Shown here: piece after piece, positions 35,189-42,574 of the stretch
Layout: each line of letters begins with the position of its first letter
Position numbering within the stretch: position 1 is the stretch's first letter
NCBI RefSeq assembly: GCF_000814475.1
Contig: NZ_JSVC01000011.1
Location: 156,022 to 220,021, forward strand
Direction of reading: 5' to 3'
Length of the DNA: 64,000 nt
From: Flavihumibacter solisilvae
Lineage (GTDB): Bacteria; Bacteroidota; Bacteroidia; Chitinophagales; Chitinophagaceae
Program-made: the position numbers and the translations under genes
The notes under the pieces: model-generated
Told to the model about the DNA's origin: nothing
Databases searched by the model: none
The model's input: only the letters and a program-made list of their open reading frames with translations

Positions 35189-35821
35189 TTACCGAATAGA
35201 TTGTTGTACATCGAATACGGAGCTGTCTGACCTTACGACCTTAACTCCATGTTTAATTTTTGTCAAACCAAATGGTGTAGTTACAACCCAAAGGCCCCCA
35301 ATCCAGGCTGATTTTACTTCAAATCTTGCAGTGCCGGTCAATTTTACCAGCCTCCACGCCCGAAATTTACTTGGGTAGGTAATTGTCGAGTGGGGCTGGA
35401 GGTCGACCCGGGTACTATCTGCAGGAATCCAGATGGTTTTTGTCTCATCACCGGCGCTGACCGTGTAATCACGGAATTGGCCGGTAAATGCATCGACTAA
35501 CAACTGTATGACAAACGGCAGTGCAATAACGATAATCCAAATCTTTGTTTTCCTGCCGAGTTTGTACCATTTGCGTTTGGGTTTTTTAGAACCTCCGGAT
35601 AGCAAATACATAAAGGAAGCGCCTGCGCCGTTGGAATTGAACTCAACCAAAAGTTCGAACAGCCTACTATTATGCTCGCTTTCGTGCATCCAGTTAGTTA
35701 GTTCTTTCTCTTCTTCATCCGTCGTATTATGCAGGAAGAAGCTCTGCAACAGTGATATCGCCCGCGGTGTCAGGTTCGCATGCGGCGCAAGGGCTTCTAT
35801 TAGTAGACTAAGCGTATTCAT
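35189..35821 (-). CDS. FecR-like anti-sigma/sensor protein, short form
   Basis: The 210-residue protein has an N-terminal cytoplasmic part (about 1-85, with a WMHESEHNSRLFELL helix like the zinc-free anti-sigma domain), one membrane segment (about 93-112; IWIIVIALPFVIQLLV) and a FecR domain (about 115-205; VSAGDETKTIWIPADSTRVDL, ITYPSKFRAWRLVKLTGTARFEV). The usual C-terminal DUF4974 domain is absent, so it is shorter than most members. No ECF sigma gene is directly adjacent; it overlaps nothing and follows the AraC gene by 3 bases. Confidence 0.8.
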   Translation of the reverse strand: MNTLSLLIEALAPHANLTPRAISLLQSFFLHNTTDEEEKELTNWMHESEHNSRLFELLVEFNSNGAGASFMYLLSGGSKKPKRKWYKLGRKTKIWIIVIALPFVIQLLVDAFTGQFRDYTVSAGDETKTIWIPADSTRVDLQPHSTITYPSKFRAWRLVKLTGTARFEVKSAWIGGLWVVTTPFGLTKIKHGVKVVRSDSSVFDVQQSIR

Positions 35822-35824
35822 AAT

Positions 35825-36775
35825 TTATGCTTTTTCCGTCATACGACGGGTTTGAGCCTGATATCGCTTCCGCCAGGCGAATGGGTTGAGTTCATTTATC
35901 TTGAAAAAATTGATGCGAAAAGTGTCGACATTCGGATACCCACATAACCTGGCTATCTCGGAAAGCTGTACATCGGACTGTAACATTAATTCAGAACCAT
36001 ACTCTATGCGTAACTGATTTCGCCGCTGTGCCACTCCCATATTAAAATATTCTGAGAATGCCCTGGACAAGGTCGATTCACTGATTCCCAACATCCCTGC
36101 AATCTCTTCTGCTGAATAGTTCGACAAGAGATCGTTCCGGATAATGGCATCTGCTGCCAATGCATAATCGGCCTGGTGGTTTCGTTTGCCACCTACAATT
36201 TCGGATCTCCTGATCTCTGCTCTCAAATAATATAGAAGATTTGACAATTGAAGCGAAAGCCACTGTTCAGGATATTCTAGTTCACTTGGTGGCTGTAAAA
36301 TAGTTATGAGGTAAGATCTCATTGCCGGAGATATGCTGTAGCGTCCTTCCACGAAACCATCAATCTTCATGTGCTTTGCAAGCGGCTCAACATTATAAAG
36401 AAGGTATTTCAGATTACAGTTGTCCGGCAACTCAATATGGTAATTGTCTGACCGAAAAACACAGAAGTTACCGATGGGCAAAAACAGTCGTTCGTTTGTG
36501 CCAAGCCGTAAGTTGAGATTGCCCTCAGTCACCAGCAACATTTTAAGGGAGTTCCTATCATGCTGCTTTCTTAGTTCGACAGCAGGTTGAAACCGGAATG
36601 AGTATAAGAAAAGCGGGCTGTGGTCAGCGTTGTATTTGTGAATACGCATGTCTCCGTGGAACCGCTTCGCCTCCAGAATAGAATGCAGACTGAGGCTTGT
36701 TTTTGGATGGTCGCTTACATCCAAAGGAGCCAGGGAAATCCTGCCAAGACGATTATGAAAGAACTCTGTTATCAC
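35825..36775 (-). CDS. AraC family transcriptional regulator
   Basis: The 316-residue protein starts at a GTG. The C-terminal AraC domain (about 215-310) has YSAEEIAGMLGISESTLSRA and LSEIARLCGYPNVDTFRINF. The N-terminal part is cupin-like with KMLLVTEGNLNLRLG, but the ligand pocket is not obvious. It lies 3 bases before the fecR-like gene, and the pair is probably cotranscribed. Confidence 0.88.
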   Translation of the reverse strand: MITEFFHNRLGRISLAPLDVSDHPKTSLSLHSILEAKRFHGDMRIHKYNADHSPLFLYSFRFQPAVELRKQHDRNSLKMLLVTEGNLNLRLGTNERLFLPIGNFCVFRSDNYHIELPDNCNLKYLLYNVEPLAKHMKIDGFVEGRYSISPAMRSYLITILQPPSELEYPEQWLSLQLSNLLYYLRAEIRRSEIVGGKRNHQADYALAADAIIRNDLLSNYSAEEIAGMLGISESTLSRAFSEYFNMGVAQRRNQLRIEYGSELMLQSDVQLSEIARLCGYPNVDTFRINFFKINELNPFAWRKRYQAQTRRMTEKA

Positions 36776-36842
36776 AAAGAGGCTCGTTTAAGCTAGAAAG
36801 TGATTTTGAATAATGCAAGTATTTGAAAAAGATTTTTTTTAA

Positions 36843-36870
36843 AGGCCCCGGCCAGGAATGGCCAGGGCTT
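36843..36870 (-). terminator. Hairpin downstream of the DUF5675 cassette
   Basis: An imperfect stem (aggccccggcca / tggccagggctt, one mismatch) has a ggaa loop. It lies about 47 bases past the last cassette gene. Read on the minus strand it is followed by an A run, not a T run, so an intrinsic terminator is uncertain. It may also sit in the upstream region of the AraC gene. Confidence 0.35.
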
Positions 36871-36916
36871 AAGAATGGCAAAAACTTCAGGAATTCAACC
36901 CTACTTATTCACCTAC

Positions 36917-37144
36917 TCAACCTTTAACTGCGACCTGGCTTACTGCGCTTGCAACACTCGAAGCGAGCGCCAGGTACCCCGCGATGGTGGTAACAACAGC
37001 TGGCAGTGCAACGGGAGCCGCAAGTACTGCGCCACTGACAGCAGCCAGTATAAGGCCAATATTGCGGATCCTTGTAAACAAGGTGGGAGTAGGCATGGAA
37101 ACCCGCTCCGCCAGGGTCAGTTTGTCGATATCCTTTTGTTTCAT
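36917..37144 (-). CDS. Small membrane protein of the DUF5675 cassette
   Basis: The 75-residue protein has a polar N terminus (MKQKDIDKLTLAERVSMPTP) and two hydrophobic segments (about 28-49, rich in alanine and valine, and about 52-70), ending in VAVKG. No family was recognised; size and shape resemble a holin or small pore-like protein, but that is only a likeness. It starts 12 bases after the DUF5675 gene and shares its strand. Confidence 0.7.
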   Translation of the reverse strand: MKQKDIDKLTLAERVSMPTPTLFTRIRNIGLILAAVSGAVLAAPVALPAVVTTIAGYLALASSVASAVSQVAVKG

Positions 37145-37156
37145 ACACTGTTTGTT

Positions 37157-37573
37157 TTAAGAGTGATCTTCAGGTGGCTTGTGTCCGATTGTCAGCCACA
37201 CGGTTTCTCCGGATTTCAGAACTTTAGAAACGAGGCCCATCAATTGGGCAAATGCTTTTATGGATCCTTGTCCCCTGCCGGGTCCATTCAGCTTTGAAAC
37301 CGGGGCTATACAGCCCCTGAGTTCTTTTTCTGCATAGGTGGCCGGATGAATCAATATCAAGGTCCTGGAAGGTACATCCCGCACGAGCAGGTGAGTCTTG
37401 TGCCTTTCGCTATAGCGCCGCACCAATTGGTAGCGTCCTTCCGGTATACATGAACGCATTCTGATATTGTTCCGCCAGGGTAACTCAATTGTGTAACACA
37501 GGATCCTGTCATCTGCCCACAACAGTCCGTTCGTACCTTCGGTCAGGTATTCACGTTCCAGTTGCAGTTCCAT
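37157..37573 (-). CDS. DUF5675 family protein
   Basis: The 138-residue protein has the DUF5675 order: LEREYLTEGTNGLLWADD, TIELPWRNNIRMRSCIPEG, RYQLVRRYSERHKTHLLV, then LILIHPATYAEKELRGCIAP and an S-x-x-A helix near the end. The H-x(n)-R-G-C-I arrangement recalls the YkuD L,D-transpeptidase active site, so a peptidase or transpeptidase-like role is possible; that is an inference. There is no signal peptide. Its neighbours are a small membrane protein and an Ig-like protein, 3 bases away. Confidence 0.83.
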   Translation of the reverse strand: MELQLEREYLTEGTNGLLWADDRILCYTIELPWRNNIRMRSCIPEGRYQLVRRYSERHKTHLLVRDVPSRTLILIHPATYAEKELRGCIAPVSKLNGPGRGQGSIKAFAQLMGLVSKVLKSGETVWLTIGHKPPEDHS

Positions 37574-37576
37574 GGC

Positions 37577-38143
37577 TTAGAGGGTTTTGTCCAGCAAGGT
37601 TTTATTGCCGGGCAGATCCATAGCCGTAGTCTTGATGATGGTGCCGGTAAGGGAAGGGTTCACGGTTTTCACGGTGTAACTCCAGTCGATCCCATTGTCG
37701 GTCTCGATTGCGTCGCCTTCTTCCAGCAGTTCCTGATCAACCGAGAATATCGCCACTTTTACCCCGGTCACTTTGAAATCATCCAGTGCACGGACCAGGA
37801 TAGTATCCTGCACCAGCCCTTTGTAAGCTTCTGTATCGATACCCAGGATCTGGGGTGCCAGGTAGGCATCAGAGAAAGCGACGTTAAAGGCAGATTGCTC
37901 CGGGCTTGCCACGGCCTGGTAGGCCTGCTTTACCAAAGAATCCTTAATTGCCTTTTTTGCGTACGCCTGGGCCAACCGAAAGCTCATTCGGGCTTCCTGC
38001 TGATTGGCAGTTGGTTCCAACCCTTTATTGAATACCGGTGGTTTGCAGGCAATTGTGTTTCTCCCACGTTTACGGAAAACTACCTGGTCACCAAACATGC
38101 CACTCATATTTCGAGTGATCACGTTATCATTTGCTTTGGACAT
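37577..38143 (-). CDS. Basic protein with Ig-like C-terminal domain (DUF6266-like)
   Basis: The 188-residue protein has a basic N-terminal half (FGDQVVFRKRGRNTIACKPP, then TANQQEARMSFRLAQAYAK) and a helical middle (SAFNVAFSDAYLAPQI). The C-terminal beta domain has an Ig-like look (VTGVKVAIFSVDQELLEEG, WSYTV, TTAMDLPGN). There is no signal peptide or membrane segment. The pattern recalls Bacteroidetes DUF6266-like proteins, with unknown function. It is the first gene of the cassette, 80 bases below three 11-bp repeats. Confidence 0.72.
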   Translation of the reverse strand: MSKANDNVITRNMSGMFGDQVVFRKRGRNTIACKPPVFNKGLEPTANQQEARMSFRLAQAYAKKAIKDSLVKQAYQAVASPEQSAFNVAFSDAYLAPQILGIDTEAYKGLVQDTILVRALDDFKVTGVKVAIFSVDQELLEEGDAIETDNGIDWSYTVKTVNPSLTGTIIKTTAMDLPGNKTLLDKTL

Positions 38144-38223
38144 TTTGTCTGTTTTTAATTTTTCAAAAAAATGGATTTTACGTTTTTGGAAGACTTTAAG
38201 GGGGATATTCTAAGATTTTAATA

Positions 38224-38260
38224 CTATTGCCATCCTATTGCCATCCTATTGCTATCCTAT
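38224..38260. repeat. Three tandem 11-bp repeats upstream of the DUF5675 cassette
   Basis: ctattgccatc occurs at 38224-38234 and 38235-38245, then ctattgctatc at 38246-38256, with ctat more. One repeat per DNA turn suggests side-by-side binding of a regulator on one face of the helix. The site is 80 bases upstream of the first cassette gene and 175 bases from the LytTR gene; LytTR proteins are known to bind short direct repeats. Confidence 0.8.
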
Positions 38261-38434
38261 ACTTAAAGTACTCCTGGCAATCGCCAGTTGTCGGCCAGGC
38301 TTTTAGCTGTCATACTGGCATAACCGGAATCGTTAAGCGCTGGGTACCGGGGCCGCTCCTCCCGGTAAGCCGAGCGGGCAGGCGCTCATTGCACGGTCCG
38401 GTTAATGAGATTGAAGCCGGTACTGCGACACAGG

Positions 38435-38812
38435 CTACGAGTCATTATTAATCTTTTTTGGTGCTACCCTTTGAATGCTATTGATAATATTGAGTTTGCT
38501 TTTGAAGAGTCCTACCCAACCATACTGAACGGGAATTTCAAAATCACCCATGTGTACAACACCATTGTGATAATAGCTGATATGCGCAATTGCAACCAGG
38601 AAGGATCGGTTTACGCGTACAAACCTTTCAGCAGGCAATTCACGCTGAAGATGATCCAGGGACATCCGAACAGTCCAGACGTCGTCGGTTGTAATAATCA
38701 ATAGTCGGGGATGATTGCATTCGATGAAGATTATATCCGCGATGCTCACCCGTACGATGCGGTTTTCAACGTTAAAGAAAACATGTTCTTCATTCAAAAG
38801 TGTAGATTTCAT
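38435..38812 (-). CDS. LytTR DNA-binding domain protein
   Basis: The ATG at 38812 gives 125 residues; a TTG at 38863 would add 17. A LytTR domain (about 10-110) is clear: ENRIVRVSIADIIFIECNHP, WTVRMSLDHLQRELPAERF, VRVNRSFLVAIAHI. There is no receiver domain. It is upstream of the 11-bp repeats and the cassette on the same strand and may bind the repeats; this is an inference from place and family. Confidence 0.8.
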   Translation of the reverse strand: MKSTLLNEEHVFFNVENRIVRVSIADIIFIECNHPRLLIITTDDVWTVRMSLDHLQRELPAERFVRVNRSFLVAIAHISYYHNGVVHMGDFEIPVQYGWVGLFKSKLNIINSIQRVAPKKINNDS

Positions 38813-39042
38813 GTGCTGTGATTTTGTTGAAATAACTATAACCAGCAGGCATGACTTTTCCAAGCATTTTGATCCAAATGCAGATAATTGTGATTGAGTT
38901 GCATCAAACTGCGATTATCCGGCTGTTACTCGGCAGATAAAATCATGGGGTGCTACAATGGCGCCAAAAATCGCCGGTAAAAAATTGACTGAAAAACAGG
39001 TTTTTCAGACAGAAAAACAGGTTTCTGGATATCAAGGGGAAA

Positions 39043-39187
39043 TCAGGAATTGGCAGAAAGATCTTGATTCAACAGTTTTCCATTGTCGGGAATTGTATTT
39101 ACTTCTTTCATTAAATGAGGGGAATTCCGCAGCGCGTCGAGGTGTCGCTCGTGGTGAAGGTCGGTGCCCAGGAAGGAGATTGTGATT
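39043..39187 (-). pseudogene. C-terminal stump of a CpsB-type (PHP) tyrosine phosphatase
   Basis: The frame reads KITISFLGTDLHHERHLDALR and then about 27 more residues (HLMKEVNTIPDNGKLLNQ among them) to a TGA at 39043. It matches the last 45 residues of the intact phosphatase at 41741, which has KLVSFLGTDLHHQRHIDALL. Everything before this point is gone: the stop codon of the acyltransferase gene abuts it at 39188. The stump uses more G and C than the acyltransferase gene, and the two phosphatase copies differ clearly, so this is a relic of an older copy and not a new duplication. Confidence 0.85.
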
Positions 39188-40345
39188 TTAGTTTTTCTTT
39201 GATACGGTCAACTTGTTCCTAATAGGATTAAACATATCGCGACATTTCGTCATTTTAATTTCAAAATATTTGTAAAGTAAAATTGATAGTGAAAGTACCG
39301 AAATCCAATAAAATAAGTATTTCGTAATAACAAGCAGATAAGAATTCGAAATGAAAAATGTCCAAGGTATTTTGCCGATTATCCAATATTGCACTATTGA
39401 CAAATTCAGCAAGTACATTGAATAGGAAATCAGACTTATATAAGTAAACAATTTCGCTATCAAACCTTTTCCGGCTTTAATTGAGTTAAGGAAAGGCAAG
39501 ACTAAAAGAGTTGAGAGAGAAACTAGGCTAAAGCTAAAAACTGTATTATAAACCCCCGTTTCCGATGAAATCATGGGAAAGATGTACTTCGTAGCAAGCA
39601 TTAAACTCAGACCACAAGCAAATGTAATATGCTTTCGTTTCAGCCATAAATCTCTATGGTAGAAATTCAGATATGCCCCTACAACTCCAAACATGAGACT
39701 ATCTAGCCTTGTTATTACCTGCTTTCTAAACAATTTGTCCCAATCATGAAAATTTTCAATCGGGACTATAGTGAATTTGTAAAATCTGAAAAATGTCACT
39801 AGGATAATAATAAAAGCGGCGGTGCTTGCTATGCCAATACGGTGTTTTCCATTTGCGGCAAAAGCAACAATAAATATAGCAATCGGTGTAACAAGATAAA
39901 ACCATTCTTCAACACATAAACTCCAGGCTTCAGGAAAGAAAGCTGGATGCGGGCTAATCAAACATTGAGAAAAATAAAAATACTGATAAAAACTTCCGCT
40001 GAAAAAACCACTTCCAAATAAAATTTGCAGTGTAACTAATAACGTTAGAATAAGAAAATAATTCGGTATTGTCCTAAACCAACGCCTGATCCAGAAATCC
40101 ATTAATACCCCCACAGACATACCGCGATTCTCCAATGTCCTGAGCAAAATTCCACCAATTAAAAACCCACTCAGGACAAAAAAAATAGACACACCATCAA
40201 AAACAATAAGGTCATTAATCTGGCGCATTTTTTTTGGAAGCAAGTACTTACCATGTTCAACTACAACAAATAGTATTGCCAGACTCCGCAAGATATCTAA
40301 CCCAAATATTCTATCCTTATCAATCTCAATTCGGAAGATTTTCAT
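39188..40345 (-). CDS. Acyltransferase 3 family (OafA-like) membrane acyltransferase
   Basis: The 385-residue protein has about ten hydrophobic segments. It opens with GLDILRSLAILFVVVEHG, including the conserved histidine, then FDGVSIFFVLSGFLIGGIL and RRWFRTIPNYFLIL, all typical of the family. It should O-acylate a surface glycan in the membrane. It is rich in A and T compared with the first operon. It ends flush against the phosphatase stump and has a large gap on its upstream side, so it looks like an acquired gene. Confidence 0.9.
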   Translation of the reverse strand: MKIFRIEIDKDRIFGLDILRSLAILFVVVEHGKYLLPKKMRQINDLIVFDGVSIFFVLSGFLIGGILLRTLENRGMSVGVLMDFWIRRWFRTIPNYFLILTLLVTLQILFGSGFFSGSFYQYFYFSQCLISPHPAFFPEAWSLCVEEWFYLVTPIAIFIVAFAANGKHRIGIASTAAFIIILVTFFRFYKFTIVPIENFHDWDKLFRKQVITRLDSLMFGVVGAYLNFYHRDLWLKRKHITFACGLSLMLATKYIFPMISSETGVYNTVFSFSLVSLSTLLVLPFLNSIKAGKGLIAKLFTYISLISYSMYLLNLSIVQYWIIGKIPWTFFISNSYLLVITKYLFYWISVLSLSILLYKYFEIKMTKCRDMFNPIRNKLTVSKKN

Positions 40346-41040
40346 TACTATCTAAAATCTTAAGTAAATGTTTGTCTGCGACAAAACTGTTATTACTCCT
40401 GTGAATCTTTGAGGAAAGTCTTCAAATCAGTCCCTGGGGTATCCCACACGTATCTCCAGGAATCACATACTCAACCACCTTATATCTCTTTTTCATGCCT
40501 CGAAACGATCAACAGTTTATTTCACATGAAAGTGTCCGGCGATAGATAGTATCTCTGTATTCATTTGTTCCTCTCACTTTTACCAAGGGCCGAATATATA
40601 TTAAAATTGGTTATAATTCCCAGATTGGCATAATATAAAATTCTGATCATGATCACCGCTCTGTCATACCGTAGCGAAACAGGCAATATGGGTAACAGCT
40701 TTTTGCAGTTACACGATACAGCAGTTAGCTATTAGCTATAGATTTTCTCTTCTCATTGACTCGCCTTTCGGCACCTCTATTATATGGCCCATTGACTATC
40801 AGTCTGTCACGGATTATTTCCGCAACTGTGGATTGTTGATCTATTCAAGCCATTACTTACGGTAGTTACAAGGTTAGTGTAGCGGCTCACCTCAGAAAAT
40901 ACTCCGGGGTTCAGCTGTTGTTCAAAGTAACTTACGTGGCTTTCCTGCACATGATGCGTGGTAATGGTAAATACATGCTGTTTGAAACTGCGTTGTGCAA
41001 AGCGATCCGCTTTAGTTAGTAGGACACTTTCATTATATCA
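40346..41040. other. Gene-free, degenerate stretch
   Basis: No intact gene was found in these 695 bases. A stop-to-stop minus-strand frame of 76 codons at 40807-41037 has no start codon (it contains VQESHVSYFEQQLNPGVF) and may be a relic of an unrecognised gene or chance. No inverted repeats of an insertion sequence were found by eye. Confidence 0.5.
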
Positions 41041-41618
41041 TATTTACAGGAAATTAGGAGAAGAAGTAAGCAAACTACTAGCTGACTGGATTAAAATTAG
41101 TGAACAAATCCAGCATTATGCTATACCTGTACATGTAAGAAGCACATGGCCTGAAAAAAGAAAATACCCATATTCATTTTCCGGATTGGTTACACCTGAG
41201 CGTAAAGGTGTTATTGAATCCTGGATAAATTTTAGCTTATCCCATAAGAAGTTTCAACCTCCTGATAATGAGAAAATCTAAAAAAATTAATTAGTAAATT
41301 TTCTATAAAATCGGACTTAGAAAAAAAGAGATCAAAAAAATTGGTAGCCTACAAATCTGATCTTCAAAAAGGGGGCGTAGTTTTCCGACTAAATCCTGGG
41401 ATACTGAATATTTTAAGGTCCTCTGTGATTCGGAATTTGTGCTATGTCCTTCCGGCGATTAAATATTGTCTTATCGCTTCTTCGAATCTGTTTTATGTGG
41501 CGCAATTCCAGTTATTGAATCCTATTGCGAAGCATATGAAGGATTCAAGTTCCGATACATGAATGAAAACCCGTCAGAATTTGAATGGAATTCTGATGAT
41601 GCAAATCATAACTTCTAA
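41041..41618 (+). pseudogene. Broken exostosin-like glycosyltransferase
   Basis: Three pieces of one protein lie in shifting frames. The first (to 41281) has YRKLGEEVSKLLADWI and PYSFSGLVTPERKGVIESWI. The second (about 41272-41374) continues in another frame with LISKFSIKSDLEKK. The third (about 41361-41618) has FPTKSWDTEYFKVLCDSEF, then VLCPSGD, an in-frame TAA at about 41460, and SYRFFESVLCGAIPVIESYC. The last part fits the exostosin/GT47-type donor-site motif. There are two frameshifts, one stop codon and a missing N-terminal half. It must be inactive. Confidence 0.75.
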
Positions 41619-41740
41619 CTATACCAGCAAAGATTGACGATACAAAAAGACGAGATTTTGCAAACCATGCTTTGCCAAACTTATCTGTACCAATAAAATT
41701 TCACTTTTTTCAATTTATGTGTTGACTTCAGCATTTTTCT

Positions 41741-42490
41741 CTATTCGGAAAGTTTTGAATTTAAAATCTTGCCGCTGGCCAGAATAGTATTTATTTCGGG
41801 CATAAGAGTATTCGAATTAAGAAGTGCGTCAATGTGCCTTTGGTGGTGAAGATCTGTTCCCAGGAAGGAGACGAGTTTGTGTTTGGAGAGATATTGCGCT
41901 AATTGGTATGCAGATTTACCATAGTAACCTGTAAGGGAATTGAGATTTACTTGTAAAAGCACTCCCATTGCAACGATTTCCTGAAAAATCTGCGGGGTTG
42001 CACTGAGGAAGCCATAACGCTCCGGGTGGGCCAGAATTGGCTGATAACCCTGTAGCTGGAGGTTGAAGAAAAGTTCCTTCCAGTTATATGGTAACCCAAC
42101 AAAGGAAAATTCGACCAACACATAGTTATCAGCAATCCGTCGCAAATCGGACTTATTATTTACCAGGCTGGTAAAATGATCATCCATCATATATTCAGCC
42201 GCAGCGGAAATAGAAAAATTTAAACCTTGAATTTTCGCAGTCTCCGTTAGAGTATCTAATGCGTTGCCTATGGAAACATCATCGTTTCTGTATAGGTCCC
42301 AAAGAATGTGTGGTGTGGTAATAAATCCCTTAAGCCCCGTTTGTATTAGTCCATTTAAAAGTGCTATTGAAGTCGATGCGTCCGCTGCACCGTCATCTAT
42401 GCCAGGAAGCAGATGTGAGTGCATATCTATAGCAATACCCGATAAATCAATTAAATTGTCCCGATTTTTTCTCCGGAAAATGTGAAACAT
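41741..42490 (-). CDS. CpsB/CapC-type tyrosine-protein phosphatase (PHP fold)
   Basis: From the ATG at 42490 the protein has 249 residues; a TTG at 42520 would add ten. The PHP metal ligands are present: IDMHSHLLPGIDDGAAD at about residue 20-36, a glutamate in AAAEYMMDDHF, histidines in ILAHPERYGFL and SFLGTDLHHQRHIDALL. It should dephosphorylate the tyrosine-rich tail of the BY-kinase (gene at 62541), a cycle known to drive capsule assembly. It is divergent from the MBOAT-SGNH pair and has a TAAATTTG box 41 bases upstream. Confidence 0.92.
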   Translation of the reverse strand: MFHIFRRKNRDNLIDLSGIAIDMHSHLLPGIDDGAADASTSIALLNGLIQTGLKGFITTPHILWDLYRNDDVSIGNALDTLTETAKIQGLNFSISAAAEYMMDDHFTSLVNNKSDLRRIADNYVLVEFSFVGLPYNWKELFFNLQLQGYQPILAHPERYGFLSATPQIFQEIVAMGVLLQVNLNSLTGYYGKSAYQLAQYLSKHKLVSFLGTDLHHQRHIDALLNSNTLMPEINTILASGKILNSKLSE

Positions 42491-42530
42491 CCCTTGAAGA
42501 TTACGAAAAATTATATTCAAATTTCTGGCA

Positions 42531-42538
42531 CAAATTTA
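42531..42538 (-). promoter_or_regulatory. -7 box for the CpsB-type phosphatase gene
   Basis: TAAATTTG on the minus strand matches TAnnTTTG and lies 41 bases before the ATG at 42490. No convincing TTTG is seen 17-20 bases upstream. Confidence 0.4.
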
Positions 42539-42574
42539 TATTAAAATATCTTTACCACTTTAAGAGGAACATAC

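Noticed and set aside
38224..38260. CRISPR array
   Set aside because: The 11-bp repeats are directly adjacent with no spacers and no cas genes; they fit an operator.
38991..39023. Two copies of gaaaaacaggttt 21 bases apart
   Set aside because: They are short, A-rich and lie near a recombination scar; no element ends or target duplication could be fixed to them.
38958..39185. Plus-strand 75-codon frame
   Set aside because: It runs over the CpsB stump in antisense, has no family features and ends in a basic arginine-rich tail that is the complement of the stump's coding strand.
40346..41040. Insertion sequence in the gap between the acyltransferase and the broken glycosyltransferase
   Set aside because: No transposase motifs, terminal inverted repeats or target-site duplications could be found by eye.
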